From assembly GCF_025370935.1 (NCBI RefSeq), contig NC_133494.1, positions 5,677,840-5,741,839 on the forward strand: a stretch of 64,000 bases of DNA, read 5' to 3'. Positions 37,301 to 46,621 of this stretch are shown piece by piece; the stretch's first letter is position 1, and every line of letters begins with the position of its first letter. The stretch comes from Choristoneura fumiferana. Lineage: Eukaryota > Arthropoda > Insecta > Lepidoptera > Tortricidae. Below the pieces are notes generated by a model. That model was not told the origin of the DNA. It ran no database searches and saw nothing but the letters and a program-made list of their open reading frames with translations. The position numbers were made by a program, and so were the translations under genes.

Positions 37301-39160
37301 GAAAGATTTAGAAGTTTAAATATGCCCTCGCTGCGAAAAAGTGTAGTAATATTAGATGCTGCGGTGCGATATTGAGAACGTAGTGCCATCTCTTTCTGTC
37401 TTACAGTAATTGCCAATACTACTTTCTCTTGATTCCACATGAGTGAGCTCACTCATTTCGGAGTTAACACATTTCGGCGCGGTCAAAGTATGGCAACGGC
37501 GTATCTAAACTTAAATGTTTGGTTACATAGAGACAAGTGAAGCTAATATAAAAGCGTATTAAAAAGCACTTTTAATTTCAGGTCAACTAGGTTGCTCAGT
37601 AATTCCCGCGGGGCCTATCACGGAATCCTCCGAAATCGAGCTCTGCGCCGAATGGGGCGTATTCCGAACATGCACCAAAGTCTTACTACTGCCACCGATC
37701 CGTGTATCGAGCACCAAAGTCTCGCTACTCAATCCGCCGGCGATATTCACAGTGTATGGAAACACGCACGCGTTGAAATCAGTGCGGTTGACACCGTCGC
37801 CTGCTTTGAAATTGGAACAGAAGACGTCAAGTGAAGAGATAAGTGTGACAGTGAACAGTGAATCGTCTGTGTGTGGGTTGGGGTGGGTGAATGTTGTGTC
37901 GCGACTGACGGCCCAAGAGTTGCGAGTGGAGGTGGAGAGGGAGTGTGAAGTGGCGTGCGGGACGCTTCTCGGCGCGTTGTTCGCGCTGCTCCGGCCTTAT
38001 GTGCCTACTATGATCGCGGTTGCTGCTGTCGCTGCTGCGTATACGTTTAGTGAGTAATTTGATCATACTGTTGTGTTAGTTCGTAGTACAGTCACCAGCA
38101 ATAATATCTGCAACAGCGGAGCGTGCAAAAATATCTGACACGTCCTTCCTGCCCTAGGAATAGAGTCGTATCAGATATTTATGCACGCTTTTTGTGTTAG
38201 ATATTGGTGCTCGTGACTGTACCAATATCTGACACAACAAAGTGTGCATAAATATCTGATAAGACTTTATTTCTAGGGCCGGTAGGACGTGTCTGGTATT
38301 TCTGCACGTACTTCTGTGACAGATGTTAAATAATGCAGCTTACTTCCATAACTTAGATTTTAGACGTGTGACCATGCTATGTCGTTTTATTGAATTTGAC
38401 ATAACTCCATTCTGTTTTCAAGAAGGCTTATGGAGTATAGGAAAGGACCAATGTAATTTAATTAACTATCAACATCATCAGGCCTTACATCTCCCACTGC
38501 TGAGCACAGGTTACTACCTCTCAGATGGAAAGGGCTTTAGGGGGTGGAAGAGGTTGTAGTTCCCACACAGGTCCAATGCAGATTGGGAACACGAACAACA
38601 GTTAATTGTTTTGTAGGTCTATACAGGTTACCTCATGATGTTCTTCTTTACCGGAAAGCTCATATTAAATTTCATGTACAAATTTCGCATGTGAATTCCG
38701 AAATACTCGAGAGGTATGCATGAACCCGGGCTAGAATCCCGATCCTCTCCTTGACAGGCCTTGAAAAGTAACAAATATTTAAAATAGAGATATTTTTATC
38801 AAGTGATTATAATAAGTAAAAGTTTTTCCCAAGTTTAAAAATAATCTTTTTCCATTCTTAAATATACTAAACTCATTTTAATGCGCTATCTCGGCATGTC
38901 AAATAGGCAGTCCCACTAATCTTGCTCATCCTCTTTCCACAGTCCAACAGCGTCTCCACCAGAAGTCAATTCTACGGCAACCGTCTCCTCCAGAGACGGT
39001 GCTGCCTCCAGAGTCCCCGCCGCCGTTCCCGCGCCGTAGTTGGTCTCGCAGTCCGTACGCTGCGCCGGCGCCGGCCCCGGTGTACGGGGACGCTTCGCCG
39101 CCGGACCAGAGCTTCTCGCCTAACAACACCCGCCTTACACGCTCCATGTGGACCAGTTAG
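16254..39160 (+). CDS. NUP210: Nuclear pore membrane glycoprotein 210 (gp210), 28 exons
   Basis: Exons: 16254-16417, 16487-16637, 16839-16959, 17348-17435, 18773-19003, 19424-19895, 20513-20598, 21880-22056, 22182-22313, 22916-23001, 23780-23943, 24246-24374, 25005-25147, 25382-25589, 25778-25897, 26269-26469, 28385-28627, 29384-29530, 30045-30155, 30734-30923, 31432-31532, 32453-32740, 33986-34158, 34537-34676, 35155-35336, 36633-36825, 37582-38049 and 38943-39160. All junctions keep phase, giving 1,708 residues (vertebrate and fly gp210 have about 1,870-1,890). The protein is an integral membrane nucleoporin whose lumenal Ig-like repeats ring the pore. Visible here are a signal peptide (residues 1 to about 23), the N-terminal LPWF and C-rich segments, BIG2-like repeats (exons 17 and 22), one membrane helix (about 1615-1636) and a 72-residue Pro/Ser-rich tail ending SMWTS. 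The exon 10 acceptor at 22915 was chosen over 22934 because only it keeps frame. Several exons (11, 12, 18, 20, 23, 25) are very GC-rich against AT-rich introns. Confidence 0.93.
17098..17235. mobile_element. MITE family C copy in NUP210 intron 3
   Basis: The right end 'agatatctttgacctcaact' plus gtac and the degraded left end 'gtattgtcaaggctaaagc' match the element at 3014-3153. Confidence 0.55.
17691..17837. mobile_element. MITE family F in NUP210 intron 4
   Basis: 'gtggtgtcaaggaaaaagga' and its inverted copy at the right end form arms of about 36 bp. The word 'gactcatctcc' also recurs internally. No ORF. Confidence 0.65.
18405..18675 (-). mobile_element. Non-LTR retrotransposon C-terminal fragment
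   Basis: On the minus strand, SPMCTDCNKIEDLIHFLVEC is the Cys/His cluster (CxxC...HxxxxC) typical of the C-terminus of LINE reverse transcriptases. The frame ends near 18453. It lies antisense in NUP210 intron 4. Confidence 0.55.
19048..19268. mobile_element. hAT-like non-autonomous element in NUP210 intron 5
   Basis: The ends CAGGGCTTCCCAAACTGTG and, inverted, CAGGGCTTCCCAAACTTA are 16-bp-plus terminal repeats of hAT type. The flanks CACTACAT and CACTGGGT only partly agree, so the 8-bp target duplication is not proven. 221 bp, no ORF. Confidence 0.6.
19976..20285 (-). mobile_element. SINE family 1, best-preserved copy
   Basis: Read on the minus strand: 'gccgtggtggcctagtggtt' (A box), 'gtgggttcaaaccccgg' (B box), a body (cgaagctattcaatggtgcg) and the 3' end 'agcagtgggacgtatatagg'. 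About 310 bp, inserted antisense in NUP210 intron 6. Confidence 0.75.
20841..21024. mobile_element. MITE family G, 184-bp hairpin
   Basis: Near-perfect arms of about 75 bp begin tgatattgtaacggataact and continue through the shared word 'cacgtcttaaatcgagttta'. A diverged relative lies at 31952-32119. It lies in NUP210 intron 7. Confidence 0.7.
21348..21455. mobile_element. MITE family B copy in NUP210 intron 7
   Basis: 'gtacagtcaccaccaccaat' and the inverted 'gcaggtgactgtac' are its terminal repeats, with the internal words 'acaacaaagcgtgcataa' and 'ctggtaggacgtgtcaga' shared across the family. Confidence 0.65.
21500..21672 (+). repeat. Degraded dispersed repeat
   Basis: 'cgaaagtgtgtatgtttgta', 'acggagcgacggatcgacat' and 'cgcgggcaaaagctagtttc' follow a pattern common in lepidopteran dispersed repeats. 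Family not verified. Confidence 0.35.
23405..23768 (+). mobile_element. LINE 3' fragment directly upstream of NUP210 exon 11
   Basis: It encodes a broken LINE C-terminus (KALKWRSRIGKRSVGRPP, then an insertion of about 110 bp, then GRFQP...). Its 3' end 'cagtggacgtcctacggctg' plus ATATGATGATG stops 12 bp before exon 11 at 23780. Confidence 0.65.
26640..28045 (+). repeat. Dispersed repeat R, copy split by a 1-kb insertion
   Basis: The flanking parts (26640-26881 and 27913-28045) match 9655-10050 in order. The middle is foreign (26892-27912). It fills most of NUP210 intron 16. Confidence 0.65.
26892..27912. mobile_element. Nested 1,021-bp foldback-like element with a 10-bp target duplication
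   Basis: It is flanked by CGCATATTTG on both sides (26882-26891, 27913-27922), which is single in the uninterrupted copy of repeat R near 9885. The ends are loosely inverted (ggttaccta...ttcgccgact against gtgacctg...ttgccgagt). Both arms consist of degenerate words such as gcagatt, tttcgc and gccgag, inverted between arms, around a GC-rich core (about 27413-27535). It has no convincing ORF. A 9-10-bp duplication suggests Mutator-type insertion, but this is inference. Confidence 0.7.
28740..28892 (+). pseudogene. Partial duplicate of NUP210 exon 17
   Basis: About 110 bp after exon 17 (ends 28627), the exon 3' half reappears: 'gagcgccggccgagcgccgg', 'aggctcagtggacacttcac' and 'aaagtcagagcgacgttcgg'. 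A central block of about 20 bp is replaced by unrelated sequence, a small deletion follows 'ggaggc', and the donor GTGAG is lost (gaggagtatt). No acceptor precedes it, so it should not be spliced in. Confidence 0.8.
29700..29945 (+). mobile_element. RTE-like retroelement 3' end
   Basis: 'cctatgtcctttcctgggac', 'ctaaatcggttcaccggttt' and 'gaggtaacagacagacagat' are typical of RTE-type LINE 3' ends in insects. It lies in NUP210 intron 18. Family from memory. Confidence 0.45.
31616..31756. mobile_element. MITE family A copy with TTA target duplication
   Basis: A 141-bp palindrome with GGGGCTGTTTCACCATCC ends and TTA on both sides (31613-31615, 31757-31759). It lies in NUP210 intron 21. Confidence 0.8.
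31952..32119. mobile_element. MITE family G copy
   Basis: 'atccggaaaactcacgtctt' and the inverted right end, with 'aaatcgagttta' and its complement, relate it to 20841-21024. The loop is GC-rich and differs. Confidence 0.6.
32120..32218 (+). mobile_element. LINE 3' tail with ATTGT repeat
   Basis: 'gtgtacaataaagagtcatt' followed by gtattgtattgta is the polyadenylation-like 3' end also seen, inverted, at 35655-35680. Confidence 0.5.
33333..33638. mobile_element. 306-bp inverted-repeat element in NUP210 intron 22
   Basis: The outer arms 'aattacgaacgagagt' with 'tagaagcccgaagt' and the inner arms 'ctagtaccgcccgtgcgaca' are present in both orientations. Fragments of the same arm (agactctcgttcgtaatt) recur at about 33727-33745. 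Confidence 0.65.
33643..33700 (+). repeat. Duplicate of the exon 25 splice acceptor region
   Basis: 'gattatctccagtgactggc' nearly repeats the true exon 25 junction at 35143-35164 (gactatctccag|tgactggc), including the first exon bases, 1.46 kb upstream. The sequence after 'actggcg' is unrelated. Confidence 0.5.
34301..34387 (+). repeat. GA microsatellite
   Basis: About 85 bp of imperfect (GA)n in NUP210 intron 23. Confidence 0.9.
35360..35635 (-). mobile_element. LINE 3' fragment in NUP210 intron 25
   Basis: On the minus strand it encodes MAHIAWGTDGCLGRKVFDGR followed by PRIGKRSVRRP, the LINE reverse-transcriptase C-terminus in degraded form. Confidence 0.6.
35640..36177 (-). mobile_element. 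Second LINE family 3' end
   Basis: On the minus strand, ATRLWNSLRIDLRCANSLPI followed by FKSML resembles the extreme C-terminus of jockey-like reverse transcriptases. The element ends in the ACAATACAATA tail near 35655. Confidence 0.6.
36178..36617 (+). mobile_element. LINE 3' end abutting NUP210 exon 26
   Basis: The RT C-terminus is readable across frames (YGSET..., ERAMLGV, RRRSKITDIA, KWQWAGHIALRTDSR, RPRTGRQSVGRPPTRWTDD). It ends 'gtggacgtcttctggctgat' plus GATGATGAT, about 16 bp before exon 26 (36633). Confidence 0.75.
37383..37512. repeat. Second copy of the 11481-11615 repeat (inverted)
   Basis: 'ctttctgtcttacagtaatt', 'gagtgagctcactcatttcg' and 'ttcggcgcggtcaaagtatg' match the other copy in reverse complement. 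It lies in NUP210 intron 26. Confidence 0.55.
38087..38330. mobile_element. MITE family B, full copy plus adjoining half copy
   Basis: A complete hairpin unit (gtacagtcaccagc ... gctcgtgactgtac, 38087-38222) is directly followed by a second partial unit sharing the boundary. It lies in NUP210 intron 27. Confidence 0.7.
38467..38765 (-). mobile_element. SINE family 1, diverged copy
   Basis: Minus-strand matches to the 19976-20285 copy include the 3' part (complement of cccactgctgagcacagg) and the tRNA-like 5' end, both degraded. It lies in NUP210 intron 27. Confidence 0.55.
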
Positions 39161-39589
39161 GTATAACCAATGTAGACATGTCGCAAGTGGAGTGAAAGTA
39201 GTGTGTTTCCCTGCTTACAGTTACCTGCACTTAAATTGACCAAACTGAAAAAAGTTCATGATTCAAGCCTCGTCGTTACCATATAGTCCAAAAAATTCTA
39301 TTTTTTATTTTATTTGACTGGATGGCAAACGAGCGTGAGGGTCTCCTGATGGTAAGAGATTACCACCGCCCATAAACATCTGCAACACCAGGGGTATTGC
39401 AGATGCGTTGCCAACCTAGAGGCCTAAGATGGGATACCTCAAGTGCCAGTAATTTCACCGGCTGTCTTACTCTCCACGCCAAAACTGCTACCACCATCTT
39501 GCTCACTAATCCTAAGGTCCTACCACCTGCAAAAAAATACAAAATATAGTCTTGAATCGTGTTCGTTGTGTCGCACACTGTCAACTTAA

Positions 39590-39706
39590 AGGTGCCACAG
39601 CGGAGCTTGCAAAAATATCTGACACGACCTACCGGCCCTAGAAATAAAGTCGTGTCTGTTATTAATGCGCGCTTTGTTGCGTCAGATTTTGGTGCTGGTG
39701 ACTGTA
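39590..39706. mobile_element. MITE family B copy
   Basis: 'gagcttgcaaaaatatctga', 'cctaccggccctagaaataa' and the end 'gctggtgactgtac' identify it; the left end is truncated. Confidence 0.6.
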
Positions 39707-39934
39707 CATCGGTAGTACGAAGACTCACGAATGTGTTTCATTGGTCCGCTCTCGTGACTAATATTTAAATCATATTACTAGAAAATACCATTCGAAAGTA
39801 AACTCAGTATCATGCTAGTGTCTTAAAAAAACGTAATGAGTCAGTAAGATTATCAGAAAATATCAATCATCTTTGTAATGTTTTGATTGATTGGCAAAAG
39901 AAAAAAATACTTGTCGAATATTTTCGGACATTTA

Positions 39935-40075
39935 CCCCCTGTTTCACGATCTATTGATTAAAATTTATCTGACGGATAAATGTATGCCGTCTCTGTTTGT
40001 TTTGTTCGAATATACGGAGACGGTATTACATTTATCCGTCAGATGAAATTAATCAATGGGTGGTGAAACAGCCCC
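39935..40075. mobile_element. MITE family A copy (older)
   Basis: A 141-bp palindrome with the same plan (cccctgtttcacgatctatt ... tggtgaaacagcccc) and the family loop tttgttttgttcgaata, with more mismatches than the 1299 copy. Confidence 0.65.
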
Positions 40076-40301
40076 AATCTAATTGACGGGCTAAATAGTG
40101 TAATTTATTTTTGCTCTGGAAATTGCCCAGTTAAAGTTCAAATTAAATTGTCGACTATATGACACAAGCAATCAGACGTGATTTCAAATAATATGGACGA
40201 TGTACCTGCATACACACTGAGCTAGTGAATCCACTAGTTGGTCTAATGTGTACAGTAGAACAAACTGAATCGTCCACTGTAGAACCTTTTCGTAGGCTTA
40301 C

Positions 40302-40427
40302 GGCCTGTTTCACCACTCGTTGATAAATTTTAAGTGATAGATAAGTTTGATGTCGCCTCCGTTTATTCGGACAAAACGGACAGAGACGGCATCAAAGATC
40401 TGTCATCTATGTGTGATGAAAGGGCCC
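40302..40427. mobile_element. MITE family A relative (very diverged)
   Basis: 'ggcctgtttcaccactcgtt', 'gatgtcgcctccgtttattc' and 'agacggcatcaaagat' follow the family A plan at low identity. Confidence 0.5.
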
Positions 40428-41170
40428 GTAAACTCGTCATTTTACGAAAGTGTGGTAACCATTTCTGAAGTGGTTATTCCAATTTAATAAAATTTCTTAT
40501 ACAATACCCGTCGATAAGTGACATCTTTAACAAAGATTTGATAGACGGTGTGCTAGTAAAATGTCGTTCCACATCTATTGTTATGAAGGATTTTTTTGCA
40601 TGATTTCCATTGGATGGAATGTCAGCTTTATGTAAATAGTAAATATGCGAAGTCGCTGAAGATGTTTTGAATTTTTGTAAATATATTGAGAACTTTGTTA
40701 AATATTTTAGACTTATTCTTGCATGTAGTAAACTGATTTGGGATTAATGTATTTTTTTTTAACATGAGACATCGACTTACCTACTGAAGTTACTGCTACA
40801 TGAAAGAAGGGTATCTCTTAAATTTTTTAACCAATACAGTTTTTGGACTGGCATATTGAAATCAAAAACAACGTCCAATTGTAGACTAACAGGAAAAATA
40901 CTTATAATTATAACAATCGTTTTGTTTTATGCATAACTCCACGTTATTAGTAATGATGGGCCGAACTTTGGTTTAAAACATGCCTCTAGTGAATTTGATA
41001 TACGAGTGAATAGATAAGAAAGAGATTGTTAAATATGATGGTTGAAAGCACCCTTTCATGATTAAAAATAGGTACTTAATATTTATCAATGTTTAATTTG
41101 TGAAAATTTTGAACCAAATTTTTTTTTTTATTAAATTTACGGATTGTAATCAAGATTGTTAATTAAAAAT

Positions 41171-41405
41171 TTATAACAACAAATAGAACCCACTACAAAA
41201 AACCATGAAAATAATTTTCTGCCAGTCTGAAGTCGGTGCCTCAGCACGAGCCAGCAGGAGTGGAACTATAATCGTCTATCTCACCTACAACTATACGAGT
41301 ATATTGGGCTTCAATCGCTTCTGCTGGCTCATGCTGAGGCACCGACTTCAGACTGGTAGAAAATTATTTTCTTGGTTTTTTGTAGTTGGTTCCATTTTTT
41401 GTTAT
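41171..41405. mobile_element. MITE family H, 235-bp hairpin
   Basis: 'ctacaaaaaaccatgaaaat' through 'cagtctgaagtcggtgcctc' is repeated inverted on the right with few mismatches, giving arms near 90 bp. Part of the arm recurs in the A/T-rich flank. Confidence 0.65.
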
Positions 41406-44400
41406 ATTTTTTTTTACGGTTTTTAGTGTAAAAGATCTTTTCATCACTTAAGCTCTGAAAGTAGGTTGGATTTAACTTGAAATCCGTGTTGTAAATTCGA
41501 TTTACATCTTTAGGGATGTAAGTAAATTTAAAAATCGAATGGTGCTCCTTTGTATTCACGAACTGGTAAATAAGGAGATTGTAATGCGTTATACTTACCT
41601 CGAAACCTTCATGCTGGCATAATGCTGCTGGCCAGTGCTGGCTGAATGTGCCAAAGCCAAAGAGCGCGAGACCATTAAAAAAAAACAAAAGACGGTTTGG
41701 CGCGATACATTTTCTTCCGCTCTGTTACAATTTGCGTATACATTTATAACAGTTTTTCTTTATTTCCTCGCATTTGTAATGAAAAGTAGTGTTCAACTCG
41801 AGTGTAAATGATCAATTGCACCTGCGAACTATAAGCACCCTCGTTCGCTTTGCTCGCTCGTGCGCCTAAATATCTTGGGTGTAATTGATCACTTAGAACC
41901 CTTGTTTATCAATCTACAGTTACTAAAGATACAATAGTTTAATGTCAACTGCTCGTCACCTTTTACGAAAAATTGCTTTTTCCGATGCAGAGACGTTCAT
42001 TATCCTTCATCACCCGTTCCATTTCACATATGAATTACGATGAGCTTAAATTGCTTAGCAACTGCGTTAAAGTAATTGAAATTTAACCCGTGAAGTATTC
42101 ATTATTGAGTAGTCGCTCCGTTGGTAAAATTTGGTCTTCATCATCAGTTCCACTTCACCAAATGATGATTTTCAAGAGCAAATGCACGAGTTACTCCTAA
42201 ATATATCGAAATTGCCATAGGCGTTCCGACGATATTTGAAGAGTTCCCTCGATTTCCTTAGGATCCAACCATCAGATCCTGATTTGGTGCTTATGGAACC
42301 TAATTGAAAGCATTACTAGACGAACGAAAAAAAAATTTTCAGATCAGTTCATAACTGACGGAGTTCTGAGGAAGCAAACATTAAAAAAAATACAACCGAA
42401 TTTAAAACCTCCACTTCATTTTTGTTGCATATTTTACTGATATTAAAGATATCGTCGAAATAGTACAAGGAGGCTCTTTTCATCTAGTTGGATTTCGGCC
42501 GAATGCCGAAATGCGGTTAAACCTAATTTAAAACGAATTTCGGCCCATCCCTAGTTATTGGTCCAAAATTTGGTCGGTTTTTTATTTTAGTTCTCCCTAT
42601 GTTGATAAAAACAATAATTTAATGCTCTGCATGCTTTTTTCTAGCATACCCCTGATGTTGACTTATTTTGTTATGATAATTATTTTTATTTAGCATCATC
42701 ATTGCGTCCTGTTTGTTATCGCTAATGAGGGACTCAGTATTATTTTTTCCATTTTATTTTTATAATGTATTAATTTTGAGACATGTACCTTACGCACATT
42801 ACAGCTACATACCTACCTACACACATATTTTCATACAAAATCGTTCCAATAGGGCTTTATTATTTTTCCAAATCAACTCGATTGCTAATCCTAAATTTAT
42901 TTACGTGACTATCCAAAGAAAGGAGTATTGTTTCAGGATTTATACTTTTGCCAATTTGTAAATTCATGTCAACTATTAATTTCTAGTTCACGTTTTTGTG
43001 AGACTATTCCGTATGATTTTTTTATGTTAAATGTGATACTAAGAAAGGGTAATTTTAGTCAGGACTGTGTAAAATATTTACTTGTTACACTGTCATTACA
43101 TATTAATTGATTGGTTAATATTTGGGACTTCTTAAAATAACTCTTTCTCACACTGTTGTACTTAATTCTTTTGTTTCTTACTTTAACCTATTTTTACCAT
43201 CTAGCTGGAGCTAAATTTCTAAATACCTATAATATTTCTAAACACATTTGTTGCTTGACACAGAAGCGTTTATTCAAAAGGGGCTTATTACCATTTTTTT
43301 TTACAGAGTGCAGTTCTGTTTAAAATAGATAGATGATAATTATTCATGTTATCTGTAAGACTAAGGCTCTAAGAAGCATTTCATTGTTTGAAATAAAAAA
43401 AAATCAAGGTTTGTATTAAAACGGCTTTATTCTTCTTTGTTACCTGCATCAAAATATAACCAGTATAGTTGTTTTTATTGACTTCTAAATCAAGAAATAG
43501 TGGAAATAAACCCCTTTAAATAAGACTCCTAAAATGTTTTGTTTTGTAACTTCACTTGGAAAAGGAAGGTACAATCTTTGTAGACGTTTTGTAAAAAAAA
43601 ACTGTTTTGATAAATTAGTCTGTAATTAGTTTAAGATAAAGACAAACACACATTTTTATTATGTTATAAAAAAATAAAAATGCCAAAGGAACTTGACTTT
43701 TTCGTATTATTTTGTGATATACATTTTGGTAATAAAATGTGTCAAAAATTTGTGTTTGTTACCTATACTGGGTATAGGGGTGAAATTCACATAATTCTCA
43801 TAGGTTGTAATGCTGTTTGAGTAAGGAATAAAGTATTTTTCAAAAATCTGAGTTTTCCTATCTTTACCTCATTATTCAATCTTACAGTGCACTGTGTAGT
43901 ACTTGCAAGTGTTAAGAACAACCAGGGCTTTACCTTAAAGTTGCCAGGACACGTAGGATCTGTTTCACCAGTCTGATATATTTTTCGTAGGTAGGTATTG
44001 CATGCGGCAGATTTACTCGAAACATACATTTACATTTATTTAGACATAACACAATTTAAGTAGACAGAGTGGCAGACGTCTGCCACATAAACAAACAAGG
44101 AAATTATGAGAGGTGAACAGGCAGCAGGCTCTTAAATGAATAAGATCTCATAGACCAGCAGTGCTTATTTTTTTAGGATGACAACGCAAAGTATAAATAC
44201 ATTATTTCAAGTTCGCTACAATAAGATAAGCGCGAAATTTAATTTATAAATTATTAAAAATATGTATTAATATTTTGCACATGCTTTATTTAGAGAAGTC
44301 TGCGACCCATGCCAATACCGCCCGCGACCCGAATTTGCGTCACAACTTGAGGTCAAGAAATGCTGATCTAGCTAGACTGTTGTTTTTGTATTATGCATCT

Positions 44401-44489
44401 TCCTTACATTACTTCAAACATTTGGTATATTCAAAATCAAATCATTAATATTAAAGTTCACATGTTTATTGCTGTTAGAATCTATAAAA

Positions 44490-44699
44490 TTATGGACCCA
44501 TAGTCCTTGACATAAGAAGAGAGATAATAGTGCCAGCTCCAAGGCAACCTCCGTACCAGGAGTGAGCAGAAGCAGCCATGCTCCCGGCTGCTATTCCGAG
44601 CTTGGTGAAGCCGAGGATGGGAGCAATCCATGTTGCTCCAGTCAGCAAGATCATACAGCCAACGGAGTTGACAACAATCAAGGATATAAAATTCCCCAT
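44490..44699 (-). CDS. Small membrane protein, IFI6/IFI27 (ISG12)-like
   Basis: 69 codons from ATG 44699 (acaaATGGGG context). The same frame stays open upstream to an ATG at 44828, but a good acceptor (cttcacag|GACAAATG) just before this ATG suggests the longer reading is intronic. The product is almost wholly hydrophobic, with two membrane-type stretches (LIVVNSVGCMILLTGATWIAPIL and a C-terminal one). It carries GFTKLGIAAGSMAASAHSW, close to the GFT..GIAAGS.AA signature of the IFI6/IFI27 family, small proteins of mitochondrial or nuclear membranes linked to apoptosis and antiviral responses in vertebrates. Insect members are uncharacterised. Assignment rests on that motif and the size. Confidence 0.6.
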   Translation of the reverse strand: MGNFISLIVVNSVGCMILLTGATWIAPILGFTKLGIAAGSMAASAHSWYGGCLGAGTIISLLMSRTMGP

Positions 44700-44828
44700 T
44701 TGTCCTGTGAAGTGAAGGATAGTTATAATCTTACAAGTACACAATGCTTTTCCTCCTTGTGTTGTATTCCTCAGTGATGAGGGTCGTGATCGTGACCTTC
44801 CTTCTGCATTAATCTGCATCATGAACAA

Positions 44829-46621
44829 ACATGATGCTTTTAGTCTCGATAGAATTCAATCCAATGTTTTTAAAATATAAATTCATCAAGATTATCAGTT
44901 ATTACGCTGTTTGGTAACTGAGTAATGTTATGTACTACAAAGATTCTAATTTCACACTTAACTGCCATGCAAAATGGACCAGGAGGCGGGATCGCTGGTT
45001 CTCTATTTGGTAAGTTTAGGGTTGTGTGATCATTTGATCAAATCCAATAACTCGGTGTAATAATTCGTAAAAACTTCTTCGGTTTCAACAGTCAATTATT
45101 ATGACTTTTCAGGTGTAATCACGCAACCCTGTGTTTTTATGTATTTGCTTAGGCAGAAACACATGGCACGTTCAAGGACTACTCATGAGGTTCATGAGCC
45201 ACCATGCAACCTTTTCAAAGGCATAGTCATTATGATTTTCCTTGTTAATTAATGCGATGTTACTCACTATGACGTTTACTGTGAAATGGTTCCTCCATGG
45301 TGGCTAATGAATTAAAGTTCTCTACTGTAACGACTGTACGTAGATAGATGTCGATGCAGAAAGAAACAGCACTTCCTACCCGGACTGCACACCCCAAAGT
45401 GTAGTAAGTACTTACCAGGAATCTCTTCTAAATGAAAGTAAAGCAGTAAATATTTTCTGTTATTAGCAGTTTCAGCGAAATGACGCAGCACAAGTTAGTC
45501 AATACAGAATTGATGTAGGTACAATGACAATATCAAAGGGAACATTCGATTTGTCCGGACCAGATGCACCGCGTAGTTGATTTATACCTACATTCATACT
45601 CTTTGGAATGCACGGGCCGTTTTCATAAAATATTTAGCTTTTATTTCAATTTCTTTTTACCCGACTGCTCGAAGGAGGGTATTTATTTCCGTTCTTCAGT
45701 AAATCGTTTTTGATCAAATCGAGTCTTTTTCTTTTTGCATACCTTTATAGCGACTGAAAAATTGGGTGACCTTTGAGTACCTACAATAAAGGCTCAAGAG
45801 GTTCGCCCTTGACAAAATATGAGACCTACTTAATAGATTTATCGCGTCAAATACCTATCGACTGTGAATTGCATCAAAATCGTTAGTCGTTTTCAATAAA
45901 CGCACCTTTCTTGTCAATCAGGATCTTGTCAGGAATCATTAAACAAAAAGAATAATGAACTAAACGACGGCTTTCCATGCACTATTTCTTTTCTAAATAA
46001 TAATTCGTATTATACCTTCTCTCTTCCTCTCATATTTAAAATCATTAGCGTGGTTAAGATGGCACTAGTACCTAACCTAGTTAAAAAAATAGGGCTAAGG
46101 CAGACCTGTCAATTGTTTATTACAGTGCCGTTGGTTTATTTAATACTAAAAATACTTATATGTATATATCACTTTTGAACTTCTGTTTTTTTTTCTATTT
46201 TTGTATTCAATTAAACTTTTAGGGTTGTAATTGTAATTTAATGTACTTATCTTCAATTTATAGAAAAAAAGATGTGTAAGTACAAATTTTATGAAAACGG
46301 TCCAGATATTTGCAAAGCGTATGAAGCTGTTTGGGGAATGTCCCAGCATAGACAATTTCTTTTAGTTTTATTTTTTGTGTTGCCATTAAAACATGACTTT
46401 ACCACTCAGAAAATATTAGGTGAGCGTAAATAAAATAATACATTTTTACGTAAGTCGTCACTGAAAAAAAAGTAGGTAAGTACTTAGGTACATTTGCTAC
46501 AGCTAAAAAGTAAATGTAATCAATCATAAAAAAGTAGGTAAGTAAGTACATTTAATATTTAATTAAGTACCAGTAAAGCAGTGATTGAAAAAGAAGTGTC
46601 AGAACATTTACTATTTATTTA
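44829..46621. other. Intergenic, no supported gene
   Basis: AT-rich. A 15-codon plus-strand frame at 44969 (MQNGPGGGIAGSLFG) ends on a consensus donor but has no partner exon in view. Confidence 0.45.

Larger units (their letters stand above)
39161..44489. other. NUP210 3' flank: repeats, no supported gene
   Basis: The NUP210 3' UTR should begin here; an AATAAA at 40486 is one candidate signal. The rest is AT-rich with MITEs (39590, 39935, 40302, 41171). Open frames are short and lack coding character. Confidence 0.5.

Noticed and set aside
41329..41688. 119-codon minus-strand frame
   Set aside because: It overlaps the arm of MITE family H and contains Lys/Asn-rich low-complexity sequence.
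43787..44029. Minus-strand 80-codon frame
   Set aside because: No motif, no clear splice partner, and an AT-rich repeat setting.
44969..45013. Plus-strand first exon MQNGPGGGIAGSLFG with a good donor
   Set aside because: Fifteen codons only, no partner exon found, and no family recognised.
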